In this document: piece by piece, positions 38,889-47,786 of the stretch
How the letters are laid out: every line of letters starts with the position of its first letter
Position numbering within the stretch: position 1 is the first letter of the stretch
Origin: Clostridia bacterium
GTDB taxonomy: Bacteria > Bacillota > Clostridia > Oscillospirales > CAG-272
Assembly: GCA_017410065.1 (NCBI GenBank)
Contig: JAFQRL010000021.1
Span: 1 to 64,000, forward strand
DNA: 64,000 bases
Direction: 5' to 3'
Notes under the pieces: generated by a model
Database searches by the model: none
Seen by the model: the letters and a program-made list of their open reading frames with translations, nothing else
What the model was told of the DNA's origin: nothing
Translations under genes and position numbers: made by a program

Positions 38889-41680
38889 GACGCGACGAGG
38901 AAGCAAGGCTTGACATAATATCCTCGATCTCCGAGGAGCATATTGACGAGGTGACAGGTGAGAGGATCACCGCCTCCGCAAAATTCAGGAGGGCAAGGTC
39001 CCTGTTTTTCAAGAGACTTGGGGCTATCGCCGCCTGCTTTGCGGTGCTTATCCCTACGGCACTTATCATTATTTTAAATCTTATCGGCAGAGGCGTGCCC
39101 ACCTACACGGGTATGACCGTGAGCAACACCTCTCCGTTTGCCGAGGAAAGCGCGTACGTTTCAGGCGAGGCTCTTATGGCTGGCTCGGGCGCAAAGGCAA
39201 AGGGCAAGCCTATCGGCGAGGGCGTTAAGGATCACTTCGGAGTCTCCAAGGGTCAGCTTCTTTATTACGTGAAGCCCGGAGAGGATATTTACATAACCGT
39301 TAAGATAGATAACCCGAAGAATTACGAGATCCTTTCCTTCACTTTGAACGGAAAGAAGTATTCCTCTTATATGTTTGAGGACGGCTCGGATATGGAAAAC
39401 CTTGTGCTCAAGGTGAACGTTGGCGAGGTGTCGGGGCTTATTTCCTACACGATCGATGCAATCAAATACGTTGACGGCGAGAAGATCAAGGACGTTCGTA
39501 TGGAGGGCGATCGAACCGTTAAGATCGGCGTTTATAACGAGGATCAGCCCACGGCAAGCCTTTCGGCTCTTTCGGTGAAGGACGGCGTTGCAAAATGCAC
39601 GCTTTCGGTCAGCGACCCCGAGGGGCTTATATCGTCCGTTGGCGGCAAGATATACGCCGTGGTCTACGACGGCGAGAGGGTCTCGGGCAGTCGGGAGATA
39701 TCCCTTGGCGATAAGGAGGTGACGTTTGAGGGGCTTGAGGACGGAGCCGAATATACTATCGCGGCGATTGCCGTGTTTGATGCCTACGACGGACAGGGCA
39801 AGGTGCCTCACGTGCTCTGCTCGGAGGCGTTTATGACCACCCAAAGCATCAGGGCTACCAACGTGAGGGTGAGCGGAAAACGTGTGAATTTCGATCTTTC
39901 CGCCTCAAACGATTCTATGACCTTCACGGCTATTGAGCTGCTTGATGCCTTTGGCAAAGTTGTGTTTGTGTCGAACGACCCGATAACCGCCATTGATAAT
40001 ATCCCCGGCGGAAGGCTCACGCTCAGAGTAAGCTATAACTATACGGATAACGGATCGTCAAGAACAGGCACCGGCGAAACCGTGTTCTGGTGTGCCGAGG
40101 GAATGCTTCCGATCATCGGCGAGATCTCATTCCATTATTCCGATTCGGTGATAACTCACCCGATCTCAGGCAACTACACAACACATCAGGCAACCGAGCT
40201 TACCGCCACCACGGAGGATCTGGGCGTATATTCGATCTCGGACGGAGTTGTTACGAGGATGCAGCATTATTATCGTGACGAACCGCTTAATGCGCCTGCC
40301 ATTACGATCGACGGCTTTATTGAGGTTCTCGACAGCGACGGTGTCTACCACTACTACCGTTTCGTTAAGGATATGCCCTTTGACGTGGGAGACGAGGTGA
40401 AGCTTGGAGAGAAGCTTGGTGTGCTTTATGCAACAGGCGACGTGCTCACAAGCGGCTATAATCTTCATTATGCTTGCTCCACTCTCCACGGAGAAGCCAA
40501 AGTATATTTCTGCCCCTCATTTGATACTCCTATGAAGAGCGAGAACGAAAGGCTGGAGGATATGCTGCTTGCAAATCCAATCTTTAAGGACGGTCTTACC
40601 GTTAGCGGAAAGTACGGCGAGAGCGTTACCGTGAGGATCACCTTTAACACCGTCGGCGGTGAGGAGAGCGTAATTCTGCACACTTACGGCCTGCCGAGCT
40701 ACCTCACCCTGACGAAAATCGATACTAACGTATATGATCTGACCTGCGATTTCTCAACGATCGGAGAGACCGTGTCCCGCAACATCACTGCCACAATATA
40801 CTTTGATTATTTTGACACAAGCTGGGAGCTTCGATTGACACTTACTCCCACCGACGTGCCTCCCCTTGAAGGCGGCGACGGCACAGAGGGCGACGGCACA
40901 GATGGCGGTGACGGAACAGAAGGCGGTGAAGGCGGCGAGGGTGCTACCGAAATATCTATTCCCGAGGCACTTGCCGCGGTCGACGGCACCGCGGTCGTTG
41001 TGAGAGGCAGGGTGTCCTACGTCAGCGAGTGGAACAGCACCTACGGCAATTGCAATGCGACGATCAAGGACGCCGAGGGCAATACCCTATACGCATACAA
41101 ACTTGCAACTTGTGTTGCGCTCGGTGATGAGGTGGTTATCACCGGCTTGATGACCACTTACGGCACGAGCAGGCAGATCGGCGAGGGCAGTACAGCACAA
41201 ATCACTGCGGCTCACGGCGACGATCACAATTATCAGAACGGCTTCTGCACGGTTTGCGGCGGTCTTGAGCCCGGCGAAGATCATATAACCGTTTTGGTGA
41301 ATATCGCCGAATACGCAACGGCTAACGGCTGGATCAGCAATAGAAAGAGCTCCGTCATAAACGCAGATGAGATCATAACCGTTACGGCGAGCGACGGCAC
41401 CAACACGGGTAAATACTATTCCGGCGACTCAACCTGGAGACTCTATCAGAGCGAATCGGCAACGCTCACCATCAGTGCCGCCGAGGGCAAAACTATTCTG
41501 GCAGTGAAGATCAGGTACACTTACTCAAGCGGCGGTGCGCTCTTTGCAAGCGGCGCAAGTATTCTCGATGGCGAGCTTCTAGCCGTGAATTCAAGCTCGG
41601 TTACCCTTGACGTTGGCAGCACTAACGGCTCGACCTCCGGTATTATAAAGATCACCGATATGGAGATCGTTTATAAATAA
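38885..41680 (+). CDS. Membrane anti-sigma-like protein with large ectodomain
   Basis: 931 residues, type II topology. Residues 1-45 are a charged cytoplasmic segment that could hold the sigma factor. The single membrane helix (~46-66) is GAIAACFAVLIPTALIIILN. Outside lie Ig-like beta domains (70-430) and an M23/lysostaphin-like domain (~440-540: SISDGVVTRM, FDVGDEVKLGEKLGVLYATG, NLHYACS) without the usual first HxxxD histidine pattern. An acidic Gly linker (EGGDGTEGDGTDGGDG) follows, then an OB-fold module (~690-775, VVVRGRVSYVSEWN) and a C-terminal beta domain. The layout parallels RsgI-type sensors, in which an ectodomain releases a sigma factor. The ligand is unknown; peptidoglycan or polysaccharide is plausible. 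Confidence 0.85.
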   Translation: MRRDEEARLDIISSISEEHIDEVTGERITASAKFRRARSLFFKRLGAIAACFAVLIPTALIIILNLIGRGVPTYTGMTVSNTSPFAEESAYVSGEALMAGSGAKAKGKPIGEGVKDHFGVSKGQLLYYVKPGEDIYITVKIDNPKNYEILSFTLNGKKYSSYMFEDGSDMENLVLKVNVGEVSGLISYTIDAIKYVDGEKIKDVRMEGDRTVKIGVYNEDQPTASLSALSVKDGVAKCTLSVSDPEGLISSVGGKIYAVVYDGERVSGSREISLGDKEVTFEGLEDGAEYTIAAIAVFDAYDGQGKVPHVLCSEAFMTTQSIRATNVRVSGKRVNFDLSASNDSMTFTAIELLDAFGKVVFVSNDPITAIDNIPGGRLTLRVSYNYTDNGSSRTGTGETVFWCAEGMLPIIGEISFHYSDSVITHPISGNYTTHQATELTATTEDLGVYSISDGVVTRMQHYYRDEPLNAPAITIDGFIEVLDSDGVYHYYRFVKDMPFDVGDEVKLGEKLGVLYATGDVLTSGYNLHYACSTLHGEAKVYFCPSFDTPMKSENERLEDMLLANPIFKDGLTVSGKYGESVTVRITFNTVGGEESVILHTYGLPSYLTLTKIDTNVYDLTCDFSTIGETVSRNITATIYFDYFDTSWELRLTLTPTDVPPLEGGDGTEGDGTDGGDGTEGGEGGEGATEISIPEALAAVDGTAVVVRGRVSYVSEWNSTYGNCNATIKDAEGNTLYAYKLATCVALGDEVVITGLMTTYGTSRQIGEGSTAQITAAHGDDHNYQNGFCTVCGGLEPGEDHITVLVNIAEYATANGWISNRKSSVINADEIITVTASDGTNTGKYYSGDSTWRLYQSESATLTISAAEGKTILAVKIRYTYSSGGALFASGASILDGELLAVNSSSVTLDVGSTNGSTSGIIKITDMEIVYK

Positions 41681-41761
41681 CTCTCCGCAATATACTAATA
41701 TTCGATATTGTTGGATTTAAAAAATTGTTATTTGAAGTAGAGCTCTTTCGTGAATTATTTA

Positions 41762-41790
41762 TTGACTTTGCCGCGTGATTGTGATAGAAT
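41762..41790 (+). promoter_or_regulatory. Promoter of the amidohydrolase gene
   Basis: TTGACT, 17-bp spacer, TAGAAT, 34 bp before ATG. Confidence 0.8.
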
Positions 41791-41823
41791 GTTAGAGTAA
41801 AAAATCTGACAGGACAAGGTAAA

Positions 41824-42615
41824 ATGGAAATCATCAACGCACACGCCCACATATACCCCGAAAAGATCGCGGCAAAGGCAACCGAAACCATCGGCGTTTT
41901 CTACGATATCCCTATGAATATGCCCGCAGGCACGGCAGAGAGACTGCTGGAGGACGGCGGCAAGGCAGGAATAAGCAGATATTTGGTCCATTCGGTTGCG
42001 ACCACGGCGCATCAGGTGCGCTCTATAAATGAATTTATCAAGCGCGAGTGCCTTGAGCACCCCGAATTTATCGGCTTTATCGCTCTGCATCAGGACCTCA
42101 CCGAAGAGGAGATGCACCGCGAGGTGGATTGGGCGTTGGAAAACGGCTTCCACGGCATAAAGCTTCATCCCGATTTTCAGAAATTCTATATTGACGAGGA
42201 GATCGCGGAGAAGTTTTACCGCGCGGCAGAGGGCAGACTCCCCATCCTTATGCATATAGGAGACGACAGATACGACTACTCAAAGCCCGAGCGACTTGTC
42301 AAAATGGCAAAAAAGCACCCAAAGCAGATATTTATTGCGGCGCACTTCGGCGGATACAGAAGCTGGGACGACGCAAAGCTCTATCAGGGACTTGACAACG
42401 TGTATTTCGACACCTGCTCCTCCCTTCCCTTTATCAGCCCCGATCGCGCCAAGGAAATAATCGATATGCTCGGCGCCGAAAGATTCTTCTTCGCCACAGA
42501 CTTCCCTATGTGGGATTCCACGGGCGAGCTTGAAAGATTTAATAAGATCCCCCTCACGGATAAGGAGCGGGAGATGATCCTCGGCGAAAATATCAAACGC
42601 CTGCTGAAAATTTAG
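41824..42615 (+). CDS. Amidohydrolase-family metal-dependent hydrolase (TIM barrel)
   Basis: 263 residues. Metal ligands in the amidohydrolase_2 pattern: INAHAHIYP (HxH), GIKLHPDFQKF, LPILMHIGDD, FIAAHFGGYRSWDD and FFFATDFPMWDS (last Asp). The family hydrolyses or decarboxylates small ring compounds and amides; the substrate cannot be read from the sequence. It has its own promoter and a strong downstream hairpin, so it is a single-gene unit. Confidence 0.88.
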   Translation: MEIINAHAHIYPEKIAAKATETIGVFYDIPMNMPAGTAERLLEDGGKAGISRYLVHSVATTAHQVRSINEFIKRECLEHPEFIGFIALHQDLTEEEMHREVDWALENGFHGIKLHPDFQKFYIDEEIAEKFYRAAEGRLPILMHIGDDRYDYSKPERLVKMAKKHPKQIFIAAHFGGYRSWDDAKLYQGLDNVYFDTCSSLPFISPDRAKEIIDMLGAERFFFATDFPMWDSTGELERFNKIPLTDKEREMILGENIKRLLKI

Positions 42616-42781
42616 ATCAAAAGGCTTTTATCAAAGGTCTAAACCGATTTATTAAACCTAACTATTAAACCGAAAATATCGAAGCGATCACCTAAAGTAA
42701 AAATGTCTCCCATTAATATTAAATAGGAAGATTTCATATCCCCCAACCGATATCCCCCGCCGACGCCTCGCCGTCGGCAAC

Positions 42782-42826
42782 GAAAAGCGGCTCCCAATGC
42801 GCAAGGCATTGAGAGCCGCTTTTGAT
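42782..42826 (+). terminator. Terminator after amidohydrolase
   Basis: AAAAGCGGCTCCCAATGC, loop GCAA, GGCATTGAGAGCCGCTTTT with a nearby T-run; one bulge. A separate hairpin GCCGACG...CGTCGGC precedes it at about 42759. Confidence 0.8.
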
Positions 42827-42887
42827 ATTTTTTTGCGTAAATTACTTCTTATGAGCCGATTTTCACACTTTGCGAAGCCCCTATATT

Positions 42888-43094
42888 TCAAGTTTTGTTA
42901 TCGTGTATTTCACAGTAATCCATCGCGTAATCAAGAAGCATATTTATAAGATCGTTTCTTGAACGGTTTGTCCTCTTGGAAATATCATCAAGCCGTGCTA
43001 CCGTTTCATCTTTTATCCTGATTGAAAACGTCTTGTGCCCGTCCTCACCTTTTAATTTTTTTGTTATTATCAGCTTTTGCTTTGGTTCTTTCAT
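42888..43094 (-). CDS. Ribbon-helix-helix (CopG/Arc-like) DNA-binding protein
   Basis: 68 residues. Basic N-terminus, then the RHH core KTFSIRIKDETVARLDDISKR (strand and helix 1) and SRNDLINMLLDYAMDY (helix 2). Such proteins repress small operons, commonly toxin-antitoxin units or plasmid genes. No toxin gene follows; several ATAACATA-like sites lie upstream and may be its targets. It begins the AT-rich accessory stretch. Confidence 0.85.
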   Translation of the reverse strand: MKEPKQKLIITKKLKGEDGHKTFSIRIKDETVARLDDISKRTNRSRNDLINMLLDYAMDYCEIHDNKT

Positions 43095-43118
43095 ATTCCC
43101 TGCACCTCACGCCTTTAT

Positions 43119-43190
43119 TATGTTATAATTCAACACTAATATTCTAACTTGACAAATAACATAAATATATGTTACAATTTATAACATAAA
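43119..43190. promoter_or_regulatory. Cluster of ATAACATA sites with an orphan plus-strand promoter
   Basis: TATGTTATAA (43119), AATAACATAAA (43155), TATATGTTACAA (43167) and TATAACATAAA (43180) form four alternating half-sites upstream of the RHH gene. On the plus strand TTGACA (43149-43154), 18 bp, TACAAT (43173-43178) makes a good promoter with no gene downstream before the convergent gene ending at 43296. Confidence 0.55.
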
Positions 43191-43295
43191 CACAAGGCGA
43201 GGTTAAATCAATATTTGTTATCCTAATAAAAATTCTCCTTAATCAACAATTAAATCAGAAAACATCTTCTTGCAATTGTCACAGAAAGGCATATA

Positions 43296-43793
43296 TTAAG
43301 ATTTCCCCTCCATATTGTACTGCAATTCGGTGAGAAGATGATTTTGCTCTTCGTTGCTTAGATTCCAAACTTGCAGTGATGTAATTTCATCACTGCCGCC
43401 TAAGTAGATAATGAGATCGCCTTGTTTGTAAGCTTTCGTAGGTAAGTTTTCCGAAAACGTTATTTGTAATCCATTATTGAACACCTCAACTTCGAATTTT
43501 TCGGCAACAAGGTTTTTTGGATTTTCTACAGCAATGACACCTTCTTGAGAAGAAACAATTTGACGCAAGTCTTCATTTTTTATAGAGTAATTAGTGGTTG
43601 TAATTAACATAGCTTCGCATAATTCGTTGTTTCCATCAACCGAAAATTCAAAAAGACAATTATCATCTTTTGAAATCTCAAAAGACTGATGCGCCTCTCC
43701 CCATACGTATCCCATATCTATTTTTAAAGCAAAGTATTCCTCTAAAATCAGTTTATAAGGCTTTATAGATTGATTATTTATTACATAATTCAT
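43296..43793 (-). CDS. Immunity-protein-like gene beside a toxin remnant
   Basis: 165 residues, acidic, soluble, no recognised family. A mixed alpha/beta protein (FALKIDMGYVWGEAHQSFEI, KQGDLIIYLGGSDEITSLQ). Its ATG lies directly after the stop of a toxin-like fragment, and its GGAGG site is inside that fragment, the typical arrangement of a toxin C-terminus and its immunity gene. Nearby base composition is AT-rich. An immunity role is inferred from context only. Confidence 0.65.
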   Translation of the reverse strand: MNYVINNQSIKPYKLILEEYFALKIDMGYVWGEAHQSFEISKDDNCLFEFSVDGNNELCEAMLITTTNYSIKNEDLRQIVSSQEGVIAVENPKNLVAEKFEVEVFNNGLQITFSENLPTKAYKQGDLIIYLGGSDEITSLQVWNLSNEEQNHLLTELQYNMEGKS

Positions 43794-43794
43794 A

Positions 43795-43980
43795 TTAATT
43801 CCTCCATCCGTTGAATTGTGCGTGTTTTATGACTGGGTATTTGCCTCCGTTTCGCGCTTCTGCGAATATAAATTCCCACTTACCGGAAACGATTTTTTCT
43901 CCATAAATAATTTTGTGCGATGGTATTCGATTTACTGATTTGTAATAGTCGAAAAGCAGAAACTGACTATATAAATTAAA
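43795..43980 (-). pseudogene. Orphan C-terminal fragment of a polymorphic toxin (no start codon)
   Basis: An open frame of 61 codons with no ATG, GTG or TTG at its 5' end. It reads FNLYSQFLLFDYYKSVNR... GKWEFIFAEARNGGKYPVIK ... GWRN. The ARNGGKYPVIKHAQF ending looks like the C-terminus of secreted polymorphic toxins of the Rhs/CDI type. The 5' boundary falls at a duplicated AAACTAGTTTGTC sequence (43979-44015), a probable recombination junction. Silent toxin tips linked to immunity genes are known as orphan modules in such loci. Confidence 0.6.
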
Positions 43981-44051
43981 CTAGTTTGTCTTAGTTAGGA
44001 TAAACTAGTTTGTCGTTTTACAATTATGTCTCCATACAACCCCAATCAGCC

Positions 44052-44162
44052 TCAAAAAATACAAAACCAATTATTCTCACCACCCATAGGTTTGCCACCC
44101 CCAACAACAGTAATATTAACAGTATCAAAAGTGGTAGTGCTTAGTTCAACGAAAATAGCGTT
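44052..44162 (-). pseudogene. Possible second decayed coding fragment
   Basis: A 36-codon frame without start codon: NAIFVELSTTTFDTVNITVV then GGGKPMGGENNWFCIF and stop. The composition looks like a real protein end, but I do not recognise it. It may be a second displaced toxin tip. Nothing else is visible in 43981-44183. Confidence 0.3.
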
Positions 44163-44183
44163 TTACGTTATAAATTATTGACA

Positions 44184-44549
44184 TTAATCAAGATGATACT
44201 TGATTTTCAAGGTTGTTGATAATCCTTTGGAAGGTGCAAATACAATCTCATCATTTGTATTCATTGAATCATACATTGCCCTACATATAGATGCCGGTCT
44301 TTGAGTTACACCAAGTGCTTTTTGGATATCGTTGCACAATAAAGTTATGTCTTTCAATCCTTCCGCTTTTGCAATCATTTTCTTCTCGGCAATATACTCC
44401 CTTGCCTTTTGAGTTAGATTTGAGTAGTTTTTTTTCATATTATCAGACTCCATGTACTTAATGTTGCATTTTTCTTCTAAAATGTCGACTTTTTCCTCTA
44501 ATCTTTTTATTCTTTCCAATAATTCTAAAATTATTTTTTCGTAGTTCAT
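44184..44549 (-). CDS. Small coiled-coil protein, unknown function
   Basis: 121 residues. N-terminal coiled coil (LELLERIKRLEEKVDILEEK), a basic central helix, and a C-terminal compact domain (LLCNDIQKALGVTQRPASICRAM, then FAPSKGLSTTLKIKYHLD) that could bind DNA. ATG 44549 is preferred because it has an AAAGGA site and lies just downstream of a perfect promoter. It is the last gene of the AT-rich accessory stretch. Confidence 0.7.
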   Translation of the reverse strand: MNYEKIILELLERIKRLEEKVDILEEKCNIKYMESDNMKKNYSNLTQKAREYIAEKKMIAKAEGLKDITLLCNDIQKALGVTQRPASICRAMYDSMNTNDEIVFAPSKGLSTTLKIKYHLD

Positions 44550-44586
44550 GACACTATATTCCTTTGTGTATTTGTGTTGTGACACA

Positions 44587-44615
44587 ATTATAACATATGT
44601 AATTACACTTGTCAA
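44587..44615 (-). promoter_or_regulatory. Promoter of the coiled-coil gene
   Basis: Reading minus: TTGACA (44615-44610), 17 bp, TATAAT (44592-44587). Confidence 0.85.
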
Positions 44616-44644
44616 GTGTTTTTTCGAAATATTCAAAAAGTATA

Positions 44645-44683
44645 CAAAAAGACCCTCATCCGAGTTACCTCGAACAAGGGTCT
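44645..44683 (-). terminator. Terminator of ppdK
   Basis: Reading minus: AGACCCT, 20-nt loop region, AGGGTCT followed by TTTTTG. Confidence 0.8.
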
Positions 44684-44768
44684 ATTGTTATTCACTTAGA
44701 ATATTTGTTTTTGTTTCAAATGCACTACACAAGGTTGTGCTGAAACACTTTAGTGTAGATAGCCGAAA

Positions 44769-47393
44769 TTACTTCTTAAGAGCTGCCTGAGCGGCTGCGA
44801 GACGTGCGATCGGAACTCTGAAGGGAGAGCAGGATACGTAGTCGAGGCCGATCTGGTGGCAGAACTCAACGGATGTGGGGTCGCCGCCGTGCTCGCCGCA
44901 GATACCTACGTGGAGGTTCTTGTTTGCGGGTCTGCCGAGGGCAAGAGCGGTCTTCATAAGGCCGCCGACACCAACCTGGTCAAGCTTTGCGAAGGGATCG
45001 TTCTCGAAGATCTTCGCATCGTAGTATGCGGAGAGGAACTTACCTGCATCGTCTCTGGAGAAGCCGTAGGTCATCTGAGTGAGGTCGTTGGTACCGAAGC
45101 AGAAGAAGTCAGCGTTTGCTGCGATCTCGTCTGCGGTTACGCAAGCTCTGGGGATCTCGATCATTGTACCTACCTCGTAGTCAAGCTCAACGCCTGCTGC
45201 TGCGATCTCTGCATCTGCGGTCTCAACAACTACCTTCTTAACGTACTTAAGCTCCTTAACCTCGCCAACGAGGGGTATCATAATCTCGGGACGAACTGTC
45301 CAATCGGGATGAGCCTTCTTAACGTTGATAGCTGCGCGGATAACCGCGGTGGTCTGCATCTTTGCGATCTCGGGATAGGTTACTGCGAGACGGCATCCTC
45401 TGTGACCCATCATGGGGTTGAACTCGTGGAGAGAGGAGATGAGGCTCTTGATCTGCTCAACGGACTTGCCCTGTGCTGCTGCAAGTGCTGCGATGTCTGC
45501 TTCCTCGGTGGGAACGAACTCGTGGAGAGGGGGATCAAGGAATCTGATGCAAACGGGGTTGCCTTCAAGCGCCTCATAGAGAGCCTCGAAGTCTGACTGC
45601 TGATAAGGAAGGATCTTTGCAAGAGCTGCTTCTCTTTCCTCAGCGGTGTCGGAGCAGATCATCTCACGGAATGCCGCGATTCTGTCTGCCTCGAAGAACA
45701 TATGCTCGGTACGGCAAAGACCGATACCCTCTGCGCCAAGCTCTCTTGCCTTCTTTGCATCAGCGGGAGTATCAGCGTTGGTTCTTACCTTAAGGGTACG
45801 GAACTCGTCTGCCCAGCCCATAATGGTGCCGAAGTTGCCGGAGATCTCTGCGTCAACGGTAGGAATAATGCCGTCGTAGATATTACCTGTGGAGCCGTCG
45901 ATGGAGATGTAGTCGCCCTCAACGAAGGTCTTTCCTGCAAGAGTGAACTTCTTGTTCTCCTCGTCCATATTGATATCGCCGCAACCGGAAACGCAGCACT
46001 TACCCATACCGCGAGCAACAACTGCTGCGTGAGAGGTCATACCGCCGCGAACGGTGAGGATACCCTGAGCTGCCTTCATACCCGTGATGTCCTCGGGAGA
46101 GGTCTCAAGTCTAACAAGAACTACCTTCTTACCTGCTGCCTTCCAAGCCTCTGCATCCTCTGCGGAGAATACGATCTGACCGCAAGCCGCACCGGGAGAT
46201 GCGCCGAGACCCTTGCCCATAGGAGTTGCCTTCTTAAGAGCCTTAGCATCGAACTGAGGGTGAAGAAGGGTGTCAAGGTTTCTGGGGTCGATCATAAGAA
46301 CTGCTTCTTCTCTGGTCTTGTGGCCCTCTGCAACGAGGTCAACAGCGATCTGGAGAGCTGCGGGAGCGGTTCTCTTACCGTTTCTTGTCTGGAGCATATA
46401 GAGCTTCTCATTCTCGATGGTGAACTCCATATCCTGCATATCGTGGTAGTGGTTCTCAAGGATCTCACAAACCTTCTTGAACTCCTCGAAGGCTGCGGGG
46501 AACTTGTTTGCCATCTCTGCGATGGGCATAGGAGTACGAACGCCTGCAACAACGTCCTCGCCCTGTGCGTTGGTGAGGAACTCACCCATAAGCTTCTTCT
46601 CGCCTGTTGCGGGGTCACGAGTGAATGCAACGCCTGTGCCGCAGTTATCGCCCATATTACCGAATGCCATTGCCTGTACGTTTACTGCGGTACCCCAAGA
46701 ATAGGGAATATCGTTATCACGTCTGTATACGTTTGCACGGGGGTTATCCCAAGAACGGAATACTGCCTTAACCGCGCCGATGAGCTGCTCCTTAGGATCG
46801 GAGGGGAAATCTGCGCCGATCTTAGCCTTGTACTCAGCCTTGAACTGATTTGCGAGCTCCTTGAGGTCGTCGGCTGTAAGCTCTACGTCGAGAGATACAC
46901 CCTTCTCCTCCTTCATCTTATCGATGAGCTCCTCGAAATACTTCTTGCCGACTTCCATAACGACGTCGGAATACATCTGAATGAATCTGCGGTAGCAGTC
47001 GTAAGCCCAACGAGCATTGCCCGACTTCTTTGCCATAACCTCAACGACCTCTTCGTTGAGACCGAGGTTAAGAATGGTGTCCATCATACCGGGCATAGAT
47101 GCACGTGCGCCCGAACGAACGGAAACGAGAAGGGGGTTTTCAAGATCACCGAACTTCTTGCCGGTAACACCCTCCATCTTTACGATGTACTCCATAATCT
47201 CAGCCATAATTTCGTCGTTGATCTGACGGCCGTCCTCATAATACTGAGTGCAAGCCTCGGTTGAGATAGTGAAGCCCTGGGGAACAGGAAGACCGATGTT
47301 GGTCATCTCTGCAAGGTTAGCTCCCTTACCGCCAAGGATCTCACGCATATTTGCGTTACCCTCGGAGAAGAGATAGCAATACTTCTTTGCCAT
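44769..47393 (-). CDS. ppdK: Pyruvate, phosphate dikinase
   Basis: 874 residues. Reversibly converts pyruvate, ATP and phosphate to PEP, AMP and PPi; in many Clostridia it runs glycolytically and saves ATP. The N-terminal nucleotide domain has EILGGKGANLAEMTNIGLP and SVRSGARASMPGMMDTILNLG. The phosphohistidine is in GGMTSHAAVVARGMGKCC. The C-terminal PEP barrel contains GLCRTEHMF, GHRGCRLAVTYPE and GTNDLTQMTYGFSRDD. The length equals the bacterial family norm. A good -10 box (TATAAT, 47483-47478) but a poor -35 lies 85 bp upstream. Confidence 0.97.
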   Translation of the reverse strand: MAKKYCYLFSEGNANMREILGGKGANLAEMTNIGLPVPQGFTISTEACTQYYEDGRQINDEIMAEIMEYIVKMEGVTGKKFGDLENPLLVSVRSGARASMPGMMDTILNLGLNEEVVEVMAKKSGNARWAYDCYRRFIQMYSDVVMEVGKKYFEELIDKMKEEKGVSLDVELTADDLKELANQFKAEYKAKIGADFPSDPKEQLIGAVKAVFRSWDNPRANVYRRDNDIPYSWGTAVNVQAMAFGNMGDNCGTGVAFTRDPATGEKKLMGEFLTNAQGEDVVAGVRTPMPIAEMANKFPAAFEEFKKVCEILENHYHDMQDMEFTIENEKLYMLQTRNGKRTAPAALQIAVDLVAEGHKTREEAVLMIDPRNLDTLLHPQFDAKALKKATPMGKGLGASPGAACGQIVFSAEDAEAWKAAGKKVVLVRLETSPEDITGMKAAQGILTVRGGMTSHAAVVARGMGKCCVSGCGDINMDEENKKFTLAGKTFVEGDYISIDGSTGNIYDGIIPTVDAEISGNFGTIMGWADEFRTLKVRTNADTPADAKKARELGAEGIGLCRTEHMFFEADRIAAFREMICSDTAEEREAALAKILPYQQSDFEALYEALEGNPVCIRFLDPPLHEFVPTEEADIAALAAAQGKSVEQIKSLISSLHEFNPMMGHRGCRLAVTYPEIAKMQTTAVIRAAINVKKAHPDWTVRPEIMIPLVGEVKELKYVKKVVVETADAEIAAAGVELDYEVGTMIEIPRACVTADEIAANADFFCFGTNDLTQMTYGFSRDDAGKFLSAYYDAKIFENDPFAKLDQVGVGGLMKTALALGRPANKNLHVGICGEHGGDPTSVEFCHQIGLDYVSCSPFRVPIARLAAAQAALKK

Positions 47394-47570
47394 TTTTTGT
47401 TTCCTCCAAATTTATGTTTTGTATTTTTTTGACTATCCTTTGCTTGTCCGCATATTTCTCACGGAGCAAGTCGTAATATTATACCACATAAAATCTAAAA
47501 AATCTATATTTTAATTAAAAAAACTTAAAATCGGTTAAAAAATTAACAATTTATTAATAAAAATGAAGGA

Positions 47571-47646
47571 AACAAAACCCACTTTTCCGCTTTTTGTTAC
47601 ATAAAAACAAGAGTAATTAGTAAAAATAGCCAAAGTGGGGTTTGTT
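47571..47646. repeat. Long inverted repeat between divergent promoters
   Basis: AACAAAACCCACTTT (47571-47585) and AAAGTGGGGTTTGTT (47632-47646) pair over 15 positions with one mismatch around a 46-nt loop. It lies in the 393-bp space between ppdK and the permease gene. No terminator T-run is positioned for either gene. Confidence 0.6.
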
Positions 47647-47694
47647 CTTTTATGCAAAATGTCTCTTTTATTATGGACAATTTGTAAATAAGTA

Positions 47695-47723
47695 TTGCAA
47701 TTCAAAATCGTTTGTGATAGAAT
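47695..47723 (+). promoter_or_regulatory. Promoter of the amino-acid permease
   Basis: TTGCAA, 17-bp spacer, TAGAAT, 64 bp before ATG. Confidence 0.78.
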
Positions 47724-47786
47724 TATAGCATAAGGTCTCGGAATTGCATTTACACCGAGGCACAAACAAAATTTTAAGGAGAAAAA

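Noticed and set aside
45702..47264. Long plus-strand frame (520 codons) opposite ppdK
   Set aside because: Lies wholly antisense to a perfect PPDK gene; the product is Cys/Leu-rich with no motif. A codon-bias shadow.
47568..47655. Riboswitch for the permease
   Set aside because: The hairpin is upstream of the predicted promoter (47695-47723), so it would not be in the permease transcript.
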